From Rikenellaceae bacterium (GTDB lineage: Bacteria > Bacteroidota > Bacteroidia > Bacteroidales > Rikenellaceae), in contig JAJBVQ010000024.1 in assembly GCA_020859745.1 (NCBI GenBank), positions 1-9,672 of the forward strand: a DNA stretch of 9,672 nt. The letters are read 5' to 3'. Positions 1 through 5,450 of this stretch are shown one piece after another (positions within the stretch are counted from its first letter, which is position 1; the number at the start of each line of letters is the position of its first letter). Below the pieces are notes generated by a model that ran no database searches, was not told the origin of the DNA, and saw only the letters and a program-made list of their open reading frames with translations. The translations under genes and the position numbers were made by a program.

Positions 1-42
1 CTAATGAAGATTTAAAAGTTCTGCAAATAATGCATTAATTGT

Positions 43-246
43 TTACGTGGTTTCTGTTATCTCCTTTTTGTCCCCCTCTTTTTCGAGCGGTTTCGCCTGC
101 TCCAAATCCTGCTGCTTCTGATCGGCTTCCAGTCTCTGCCGCAGCATAACGAACATGCGGGTGGTGCACGTACCGATAAGGTCGTGTGCGAACAACAGCT
201 TGTACGGCAACAGGTATGGCAGGAATCTTTTTTTTCCGGTTTTCAT
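43..246 (-). CDS. Small hypothetical protein, basic N-terminus and charged tail (67 aa)
   Basis: I do not recognise this family. The 67-aa product begins with a basic stretch (MKTGKKRF). A moderately hydrophobic segment rich in Leu, Tyr and Phe follows at about residues 8-24; it is too short and interrupted to be a confident membrane helix. From about residue 36 the protein is Gln/Glu/Lys-rich and likely helical or disordered. The ATG lies only 12 nt after the stop of the zinc-ribbon-like gene upstream, on the same strand, which suggests co-transcription and is the main reason to call it real. The frame ends in TAA at 43-45. It could be a chance frame, since no conserved motif is visible. It is the last gene of the DUF2589 cluster inside the window. 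Confidence 0.5.
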   Translation of the reverse strand: MKTGKKRFLPYLLPYKLLFAHDLIGTCTTRMFVMLRQRLEADQKQQDLEQAKPLEKEGDKKEITETT

Positions 247-258
247 TGCGGCCGTGTT

Positions 259-489
259 TTAGAGGTTGACATGGCTTTGCCGGTCGAGCCTCTGCTGGGC
301 CTCCTGCACTTTTTGCAGTTCGCCCAGCGCCTGCGCCGATTCGCGGCGCATCAGGGTGAGCATCCGGCCGCAGCAGGAACAGATGAAGTTACCCGAGGGG
401 CCGAGCAGGTCGGCGATCGTCACGGGAATCAGGGTGCCGCAGTCGGGACAAGGAATACCTGTCTTCCGGTCGGTTGGTAGTGTGTTCAT
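259..489 (-). CDS. Small zinc-ribbon-like protein (76 aa)
   Basis: The 76-aa product carries a cysteine pattern typical of a zinc ribbon: CPDC at residues 14-17 and CSCC at residues 37-40, separated by 19 residues. A helical, Gln/Glu/Arg-rich C-terminal tail follows (about residues 48-72). The sequence shows metal-binding potential but no catalytic site, so an adaptor, nucleic-acid-binding or protein-binding role is plausible but inferred. It lies downstream of the second DUF2589 gene on the same strand, with only the repeat element at 508-950 between them. The next small gene starts 12 nt after its stop. I chose ATG 489-487 because it is the first in frame; it sits 18 nt inside the repeat boundary, so any promoter would have to lie in the repeat or farther upstream. 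Family unknown to me. Confidence 0.7.
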   Translation of the reverse strand: MNTLPTDRKTGIPCPDCGTLIPVTIADLLGPSGNFICSCCGRMLTLMRRESAQALGELQKVQEAQQRLDRQSHVNL

Positions 490-507
490 AATGTTTGTTT
501 TTTAAAG

Positions 508-950
508 TACGTTTGTTTGCATCGGGTTGGAGGCAACTGTTCTCTTTGGGAACAAAGAGGCTCGGTTGAGGCTTTCCGGATTGTAACGACCCGTTTCGGC
601 GGCGAGCATAGCGAGCCGCGCAGGCCGAACCGACGCCGCAACCGAGTTGCCATTAGGCTCGCCTAAATGGCCGAGGCGCAAGGAGGAAGCCCGAAGGGCA
701 ACCCACTCCGGGCGGAGGACTGCAACCGACGCTGCTAGTGAGAACCAAGCGAAGATCTTCGCTTGGCCGAACGGCGAGGAGGAAAACAAGCGTAGCGCAG
801 TTAATTCGCGGTGCTCATTTTGTCCCCGCTGGTTCCGGCCTATGCGCCCACCAAAACTAAGGATAGCAGAGCCTATGGAGTAGCACAGCTGACTCAACCT
901 TTTCTTTCAAGAAAGGGACAGTTGCCTCCCACCCGACGCAAACCAACGTA
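508..950. repeat. Non-coding mosaic repeat element E1 with terminal inverted repeats
   Basis: The left end (508-547) and the reverse complement of the right end (911-950) match at about 33 of 40 positions. Both begin TACGTT(T/G)G and share GGAGGCAACTGT. The interior contains many short palindromes: CTCTTTG/CAAAGAG at 542-559, a bulged stem at 649-671, a perfect 22-bp palindrome at 745-766, and CTTTC/GAAAG near the right end. A core at 805-866 is also found in element E2. The element fills the gap between the stop of the second DUF2589 gene (954) and the start of the zinc-ribbon gene (489). No protein I would defend is encoded; open frames across it look incidental. It resembles a MITE-like or BIME-like intergenic repeat. 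Boundaries are approximate and mobility is inferred. Confidence 0.72.
745..766. repeat. Perfect 22-bp palindrome inside E1
   Basis: The 22 bases read identically on both strands. They run from CCAAGCGAAGA to TCTTCGCTTGG with no loop. In RNA the centre would have to open into a small loop, leaving a stem of about 9 bp. It could be a hairpin, a protein-binding dyad or a repeat-unit junction; nothing in the sequence decides between these. Confidence 0.85.
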
Positions 951-953
951 CGG

Positions 954-1559
954 TTAAAGATCACCTTCCGGCTCTTCGCCCGCGGCGTCTCCCGCCGCCA
1001 GGTTCAGCAGCCTGGACAATCCTCCCGGCATACCGGCCTGTCCCATCTTGACATGCACCTTCATATTGGCCGTCAGGCTATGTTGGGCAGAAGCCTCGCG
1101 ACCCCCGCTGTGCTGGGGAGCCAGCGAAGCCCGGATGCGCAGCCCATCGCCCGGCGTGTCGTCAGCCGGGGCCACCGCTTTGCCCTCCTTGAAAGAGAAT
1201 TGCTCCTCCTCGCGGGTCGAAACGGCGTCCATGATGTTGATGTCGAAATCGAAGTCCGCCTCCTGCACATGCAGCAGCGGCAACGGCACCAGACTCAACA
1301 TCGGCAGGGCGATCTGCCTGCGACGGCTGCCCGTGGCATCGTTGCTCTGGTAACTGAACCGGAGCATCCGCAGCGGGCCGGTACGCCCGGTCTGCCGGTC
1401 GTACGACTCGAAAGCCACGGTGCACAGGTAGTCGAGGTAACGCCGGGCGGCCAGCGAGTCGGCATCGACGGTGGCCAGCAGCGGCGCCGCGATCAGCTGT
1501 TGCAGGTCCATGACCTGGCTGGAAGTGGTAGTGGTCGGTTTGTCGGAACTCATGGTCAT
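954..1559 (-). CDS. DUF2589-family protein, short form (201 aa)
   Basis: This is a paralogue of the larger DUF2589 protein encoded at 2556-3449. The shared pattern has three parts: an N-terminal block with APLLATVDADSLAARR (residues 25-40; the paralogue has GPLTACIDAQALAAQ), a central block PMLSLVPLPLLHVQEADF (86-103, versus PLLTIVPIPYIAIQTIDI), and a C-terminal block MKVHVKMGQAGMPGGLSRLL (166-185, versus MDVAVHAGQDGMPAGLAKVL). A Ser/Thr-rich leader and an acidic tail surround them. The length is close to a single-domain family member. Its ATG overlaps the TGA of the upstream gene in an ATGA arrangement (1556-1559), which implies translational coupling. An alternative ATG two codons in is equally possible. 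The family has no established biochemical role that I can state. No signal peptide or membrane segment is visible, so it is probably cytoplasmic. Confidence 0.85.
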   Translation of the reverse strand: MTMSSDKPTTTTSSQVMDLQQLIAAPLLATVDADSLAARRYLDYLCTVAFESYDRQTGRTGPLRMLRFSYQSNDATGSRRRQIALPMLSLVPLPLLHVQEADFDFDINIMDAVSTREEEQFSFKEGKAVAPADDTPGDGLRIRASLAPQHSGGREASAQHSLTANMKVHVKMGQAGMPGGLSRLLNLAAGDAAGEEPEGDL

Positions 1560-2347
1560 TCGGGATTTTCAGGATCGGTAATAGGCTCGTCGGGCAGGTA
1601 GCCGTGCGGCGAAATGCGGATGTGAAGCGATTGGACCGCTTCCGGAGGGACTTTTTTCAATTCGTCGGCCGTAATGATGATCTCCTGGGTGGAGAATACC
1701 TTCCGGCGCAGGAAGTTGTAGTCCTTGACCCGCTTGGCGGTGAGCACCGTCATCATCGTAACGAGGTTCGAGCGCGCGGTCTGCCTGAGCCGGCTTTCGC
1801 CGTCCCGCTGCCCGAACAGCTGTTCGAGATCGGGATTTTGCAGCAGGTGCGCGTCGATGGCCTGCATCACGCATTCGATCAGCAGGTCGGTGTCGAGGCT
1901 CCCGTCCGCTTTGACCAGCGCGGCCGCCTGTCCGTCGAGCTTTTCTCCGATCTTACGGCGCAGGAACGGCCCGAATCCGCGTTCGAGATCCTGCTCCTGG
2001 CTCAGCAGGAGGCTCAGCCCCTGCGGGTCTTCGGCATCGGCCGACGAAGTGGTGGTCGCCACACTGGTCAGGGCCGTGCGCGCGAGCTGCTCCGCCAGCT
2101 GTCCGAAAAAGCGGCGAAGGGCCGGATAGTCGGTCTCGGACTCTTCGTGCGGAACGTCGGCGTTACGGATGGCGTACTGCAAGTCGAGTTCCAGCTCGCC
2201 CAGCAGGGCGCCGGGAACCCGGAAATCGCCTCCTTCGCCCCGCGTCCCGTAGGCTTCCCGCAGCGACCGGGAGTAGAGGTTGGCCTCGTGCTGGGCCCGG
2301 ATGACGTCGCGCAGGATCGAACCAATCAGGCTGTTCAACTGTGCCAT
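1556..2347 (-). CDS. Hypothetical protein between two DUF2589 genes (263 aa)
   Basis: I do not recognise a named domain. The N-terminus (residues 1-35) is an amphipathic helix-like stretch containing IRAQHEANLYSRSLREAY. It is followed by PGALLGELELDLQYAI (45-60), a Ser/Thr/Ala-rich linker near 94-106, a helical middle (110-180) and a C-terminal part with VTMMTVLTAKRVKDYNFLRRKVFST (196-220). The acidic, Pro-rich end overlaps the next gene by 4 nt. No signal peptide, membrane helix or catalytic motif stands out. The ATG at 2347 lies 25 nt downstream of the TAA (2373-2375) that closes the extended DUF2589 frame. Position and coupling between two DUF2589 genes suggest that all three products act together; that is an inference from context. 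Confidence 0.85.
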   Translation of the reverse strand: MAQLNSLIGSILRDVIRAQHEANLYSRSLREAYGTRGEGGDFRVPGALLGELELDLQYAIRNADVPHEESETDYPALRRFFGQLAEQLARTALTSVATTTSSADAEDPQGLSLLLSQEQDLERGFGPFLRRKIGEKLDGQAAALVKADGSLDTDLLIECVMQAIDAHLLQNPDLEQLFGQRDGESRLRQTARSNLVTMMTVLTAKRVKDYNFLRRKVFSTQEIIITADELKKVPPEAVQSLHIRISPHGYLPDEPITDPENPE

Positions 2348-2372
2348 AAGATGGAGTGGTTAGGTGAATGAA

Positions 2373-2558
2373 TTACTTGGCTGCTTTGGCTTCCTGCTCT
2401 TTACGGGCCTTTTCTTCGTCGTCCTTGCGAACCTGTTCCTCGGCTTCCTGAAGCAGTTTGGCCCGTTCTTCGGCCCGTTTCTGTTCGGCGGCGTCGGCGG
2501 CTTTGCGCTGTTCGGCCAGGTCTTTTTCCATCTGGTCGAGGCGTGCGCGCCGCTCCTA
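2373..2558 (-). other. In-frame amber codon and 60-codon open continuation of the DUF2589 gene
   Basis: The DUF2589 frame stops at TAG (2558-2556, context GAA TAG GAG). The same frame then continues for exactly 60 sense codons to TAA at 2375-2373. The continuation is almost entirely Glu, Lys, Arg, Ala and Gln (for example RRARLDQMEKDLAEQRKAA and QKRAEERAKLLQEAEEQ). This matches the charged helix that already begins before the TAG (DKEREAARLQRE). It therefore reads as the natural C-terminal coiled coil of a 358-residue protein interrupted by one substitution, for example CAG to TAG. The alternatives are a sequencing error, a recent nonsense mutation or programmed readthrough. TAG is an ordinary stop for the chain-length-determinant gene nearby, so genome-wide recoding is unlikely. 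Confidence 0.85.
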
Positions 2559-3449
2559 TTCACGCTGCAAACGTGCGGCTTCTCGCTCCTTGTCGGCCGA
2601 AATGGTGTCCACGGTGCGTACCTTCACGGTGTTGTCGAGGCCCTTCACAGATACGATGTAGACGGTCTCTTTCTCGTTCACAGGCAGTTCGAATACGGCG
2701 CTGTTGCCCTGTACCGAACCCTGGATCGGGGTCGAGCCGCCGATCACGACGATCTTTTCCGGTTCGAATTTCCCTTCGCTGTTCTTAAAGGTGGCGACGA
2801 GCTGTTCCGGATGGCCTTTTTCGCCCTTGAGCATCTGGCTGCTGACATCCAGCGTGCCTTTCGGATCGCTGACATTCAGGCTGTTGCTCAGGATCTCCAG
2901 CACCTTGGCCAGACCGGCCGGCATTCCGTCCTGACCGGCGTGAACGGCCACGTCCATGGTATACTCCACGCTGTACTGCGAGTCCTGCGTGGCCTTGGAG
3001 TCTTTCTTGCTGGAGTAGCTGGCGTTGAAGCCCGCCTCCACTTTGAAGAGACCGAGGTTCAGCGAGGCTTTGCCGTTGACACCGGCGCTGATGTCCTCAC
3101 TGGAGCTTTCCATCGAAGAGCTGGACGAGCTGGCGCTGATGTTGGCCTTGAAGCTGATGTCGATGGTCTGGATGGCAATGTACGGGATCGGGACAATGGT
3201 CAGCAGCGGCACGTTGAGCTGTGCCATCGTTCCGTCGCGCATAAACTGGAAGGCGACCGTGAGGGGGTTTTTCTCGCCGGTTTTGGGGTCGGGGTTCAGG
3301 CCGACGTTCTGGATGAATTTCCAGGTGGTCTGGGCGGCCAGCGCCTGCGCGTCGATGCAGGCCGTGAGCGGTCCGCCGATGATGTTCCCGAAAGGGATTG
3401 CCGACAGCGCGTTGGAGGCGACTGTCGAGGGGGTTTCGTCGATAGGCAT
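2556..3449 (-). CDS. DUF2589-family protein with C-terminal extension (297 aa to the amber stop)
   Basis: Residues 1-185 match the DUF2589 pattern. There is a leader with IPFGNIIGGPLTACIDAQALAAQ (18-40), a core strand PLLTIVPIPYIAIQTIDISF (81-100), a serine-rich loop (105-117) and the MDVAVHAGQDGMPAGLAKVLEIL block (165-187). Beyond the usual single-domain length come a beta-rich segment (about 196-282) and the start of a charged helix that meets an in-frame TAG at 2556-2558. The frame remains open for 60 further codons, so the intended product may be 358 aa. No signal peptide is visible. A TACTTTAG box about 80 nt upstream may provide a promoter, and the regulator gene ends 148 nt upstream on the same strand. 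The DUF2589 assignment is firm; function is unknown. Confidence 0.88.
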   Translation of the reverse strand: MPIDETPSTVASNALSAIPFGNIIGGPLTACIDAQALAAQTTWKFIQNVGLNPDPKTGEKNPLTVAFQFMRDGTMAQLNVPLLTIVPIPYIAIQTIDISFKANISASSSSSSMESSSEDISAGVNGKASLNLGLFKVEAGFNASYSSKKDSKATQDSQYSVEYTMDVAVHAGQDGMPAGLAKVLEILSNSLNVSDPKGTLDVSSQMLKGEKGHPEQLVATFKNSEGKFEPEKIVVIGGSTPIQGSVQGNSAVFELPVNEKETVYIVSVKGLDNTVKVRTVDTISADKEREAARLQRE

Positions 3450-3511
3450 GTCGATTGTTTTTTTGAGGGCGCCCGCCGAAACGGGCAGCCGGGTGATAAA
3501 TAATGTGAAAT

Positions 3512-3523
3512 CGTAAGCTTACG
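3512..3523. promoter_or_regulatory. 12-bp perfect palindrome near the predicted DUF2589 transcription start
   Basis: CGTAAGCTTACG is a perfect dyad. It lies 3 nt downstream of the proposed -7 box at 3527-3534 on the minus strand, roughly at the transcription start. It could be a repressor operator or a small 5'-leader hairpin. Position is the only support. Confidence 0.35.
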
Positions 3524-3526
3524 GCG

Positions 3527-3558
3527 CTAAAGTACAGGCTGCGCGGGGCCGGGGACAA
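3527..3558 (-). promoter_or_regulatory. Candidate promoter of the DUF2589 genes
   Basis: On the minus strand TACTTTAG (3534-3527) is close to the Bacteroidota -7 element TAnnTTTG. A TTG (3558-3556) lies 21 nt upstream, in the expected -33 position. The match is imperfect in both boxes. The leader to the ATG at 3449 would be about 70 nt and contains a GCCCG/CGGGC hairpin near 3470-3485. Confidence 0.4.
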
Positions 3559-3597
3559 CTTTTGTTTGCGAACGACCGTCCATCGGCTGCGGACGTT

Positions 3598-4062
3598 CTA
3601 TTTGGAGCTTCCCAGGATATTGAACTGCCTCATGACCTGGCCTCGGTGCTGTTTGCTGACCGGGATGCGGTGGGGCCCGATGCAGAGCATGTTGCCGATA
3701 AACGCGTCGATACGGTCCATGTTGACGATATACGAGCGGTGGACGCGCAGGAAGAAACTGGCATTGAGCTTGGGCGTGATCTCGGCCAGCGTGAAAGAAA
3801 GGGTCATGTCGTGCCCCCCGTCCAGATGGACGCAGCAGTAGCTGCCGAGAGCTTCGACGAAAAGGATCGCCTTGAAATCTATTTTCCGGAAACGCTCTTT
3901 CTCCTTGATGAAAATAGAGTGCTGCAAAACGGGATTTTCCGGCTGCCCGGCATCGCCCGGCGCGGAAACGGCCATCTGCATCTCCGCCTGACGTAATTGC
4001 CTGCGCCTTGCGGCATGCGCGGCAAACGAATGCCGGTATCTTAAAAGAAAACGTTCGTCCAT
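3598..4062 (-). CDS. Stand-alone LytTR-domain transcriptional regulator (154 aa)
   Basis: Residues about 48-150 form a LytTR DNA-binding domain. Visible hallmarks are FIKEKERFRKIDFKAILFVEA (51-71), SYCCVHLDGG (74-83), LAEITPKLNASFFLRVHRSYIVNMDRID (92-119) and IGPHRIPVSKQHR (128-140). The FxRVHRSYIVN signature is diagnostic. The 50 residues before it are basic and show no receiver (REC) domain or membrane helix, so this is a one-component regulator without a phosphoacceptor, unlike LytR/AlgR response regulators. The ATG at 4062 is supported by a good promoter 36 nt upstream. It is transcribed away from the polysaccharide operon and toward the DUF2589 genes 148 nt downstream, so regulation of one or both is a reasonable inference. 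Confidence 0.9.
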   Translation of the reverse strand: MDERFLLRYRHSFAAHAARRRQLRQAEMQMAVSAPGDAGQPENPVLQHSIFIKEKERFRKIDFKAILFVEALGSYCCVHLDGGHDMTLSFTLAEITPKLNASFFLRVHRSYIVNMDRIDAFIGNMLCIGPHRIPVSKQHRGQVMRQFNILGSSK

Positions 4063-4097
4063 AGCATGAATAGATTAAAAAATATTGTGATTTGTTT

Positions 4098-4128
4098 CAA
4101 AATTAAAGGAGCGTAACCCGAGGTCAAT
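4098..4128 (-). promoter_or_regulatory. Promoter of the LytTR regulator gene
   Basis: On the minus strand TAATTTTG (4105-4098) matches the Bacteroidota -7 consensus TAnnTTTG at every fixed base. ATTG (4128-4125) lies 19 nt upstream, matching three of four bases of the -33 TTTG. The predicted start would lie about 28 nt before the ATG at 4062. Confidence 0.65.
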
Positions 4129-4251
4129 TTATTTGGACGGACGGGTATAAATAATTTGCAACCGGGGGCAATGTGTTTGCCGACCGTCGGTTCAGCACAC
4201 GGGTTCCGGAGCAACGATGACGAAAGAGCCGGTTATGCGTGACAAAATCAT

Positions 4252-4259
4252 TATCTTTG
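4252..4259 (+). promoter_or_regulatory. -7 promoter element of the polysaccharide operon
   Basis: TATCTTTG followed by C is a perfect match to the Bacteroidota -7 element TAnnTTTG(C). It lies 30 nt before the ATG of the chain-length determinant gene. I see no good TTTG at -33, so this promoter may need an activator. The 227-bp divergent region also holds the dyads GGCAA/TTGCC (4167-4181) and CCGAC/GTCGG (4180-4190). Confidence 0.6.
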
Positions 4260-4289
4260 CCTTCGGAACACCAACCTACTTGACTTACG

Positions 4290-5435
4290 ATGGCTCAGGA
4301 AAAACCCGCATCCGGAACGGACAAAGATAAAGAGATCGACCTGTTGGAACTGCTCCGCAACGTGTGGGCCGCCCGCCGGCAGGTGGTAAAATACGCCGTT
4401 ATCGGGGCTTGCATCGGCCTGGTGATCGGTTTCAGCATTCCGAAGACCTATGTGACGGCGATCAAACTGGCGCCGGAGAGCAAAGCCGGGGGATCTGCTT
4501 CCGGGGGCATGGCGGGGCTGGCCGCTATGGCTGGCATCAACCTGAACCAAAATGCGGGAACGGACGGAATCACTCTGGCTATCTTTCCGGACATTGTTAA
4601 AAGTACGCCCTTTTTGCTGGAATTCGCCGATATTCCGGTAACGCTGACGCCGAAAAAACGGGACGTTCCGCCGGTATGGATGACTTTATTCGAGTATGTG
4701 ACCGACCATCAGAAAAAGGCGTGGTGGAAATACGTGACGGCTTTCCCGGGAAAGGCAGTGGGTTGGGTATTGTCGTTGGGGCGCAATGCAGGAGCGCAGG
4801 ACAAGCTGCCGGCGGTCGATTCGGTCGATATTTTCAATTTACCGCCGGAGTATAAAGGTTTCGTCGGGACGTTAGGCGAAATGCTCACGGTGCAGGAGGA
4901 CAAGAAATCGTCCATGCTGGAAGCGAAAGTGACGATGCAGGACCCGCTGGTTTCGGCCATCATCGCCGATTCGCTGGTTTCGAAGCTCCAGAAATACATG
5001 ACCGCTTACCGGACGCAGAAGACCCGGCACGACCTGGAACAGAATATCCGCCAGAATGCGGAAGCGCAGGCCCGGTACCACGAAGCCGAGGACCGGCTGG
5101 CCGAGGCGATCGACCAGAACCGGAATATCTCTTCCGAATCGCTCCGGGTCCGGATCGAGCGGCTGCGCAACGAACGGAACCTGGCCTTCAATATCTATAA
5201 CCAAACAGCCGCACAGGTCGAGCTGACCAAGATCAAACTTCAGGAAGAGACGCCGATCGCGACAATCGTGGAGCCGGCTATTGTGCCGGACAGCGCGGCG
5301 GCCCCCCGGAAGATGATGATCCTGGTGGCTTTTACATTTCTTGGTGCCTTCCTGGCGGTGGGGATCGTCGTGGTGAAATCGCTGCTGGTCGCTAACGCGG
5401 CTGCCGATGACGATGCGATCGTTCCGGCCAAATAG
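4290..5435 (+). CDS. Wzz-type polysaccharide chain-length determinant (381 aa)
   Basis: This is an inner-membrane polysaccharide co-polymerase of the Wzz family, which sets the modal length of O-antigen or capsule chains made by the Wzx/Wzy pathway. The topology is classic: a cytoplasmic N-terminus with EIDLLELLRNVWAARRQ (15-31), TM1 at about 34-50 ending in IPKTYVT, a large periplasmic domain with a Gly/Ala/Met-rich stretch (66-85), and a long coiled-coil-like region at about 225-325 (TRHDLEQNIRQNAEAQARYH and onward). A Pro-containing VEPAIVPDSAAAPRK precedes TM2 at about 342-363. No tyrosine-kinase domain follows, so this is the kinase-free form. It ends in TAG, 15 nt before the permease gene. 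It heads the operon, with a -7 element at 4252-4259. Confidence 0.85.
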   Translation: MAQEKPASGTDKDKEIDLLELLRNVWAARRQVVKYAVIGACIGLVIGFSIPKTYVTAIKLAPESKAGGSASGGMAGLAAMAGINLNQNAGTDGITLAIFPDIVKSTPFLLEFADIPVTLTPKKRDVPPVWMTLFEYVTDHQKKAWWKYVTAFPGKAVGWVLSLGRNAGAQDKLPAVDSVDIFNLPPEYKGFVGTLGEMLTVQEDKKSSMLEAKVTMQDPLVSAIIADSLVSKLQKYMTAYRTQKTRHDLEQNIRQNAEAQARYHEAEDRLAEAIDQNRNISSESLRVRIERLRNERNLAFNIYNQTAAQVELTKIKLQEETPIATIVEPAIVPDSAAAPRKMMILVAFTFLGAFLAVGIVVVKSLLVANAAADDDAIVPAK

Positions 5436-5450
5436 TAATCGAAAGTTGAA

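Noticed and set aside
28..37. TAATGCATTA palindrome after the last small gene
   Set aside because: Ten A/T-rich bases form a palindrome easily by chance, and there is no stem or T-run to make it a terminator.
502..515. The TACGTTTG ends of the repeats as inward-facing promoters
   Set aside because: They match the -7 consensus TAnnTTTG, but I see no TTTG at the required 19-21 nt upstream (the nearest one at E1 is only 10 nt away), and no gene lies downstream on that strand.
508..950. A riboswitch or known structured RNA in the large spacer
   Set aside because: No recognisable aptamer core (TPP, cobalamin, SAM or purine) could be made out. The hairpins are better explained by the repeat architecture.
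2364..3503. A 379-codon plus-strand frame opposite the DUF2589 gene
   Set aside because: The minus-strand frame has clear DUF2589 blocks and a paralogue. The plus-strand product has no recognisable motif and is a codon-bias shadow.
3560..3597. An intrinsic terminator after the LytTR gene
   Set aside because: Only a weak bulged stem (GAACG..GTCC/GGACGTTC) is present and no T-run follows on the minus strand, so read-through to the DUF2589 genes remains possible.
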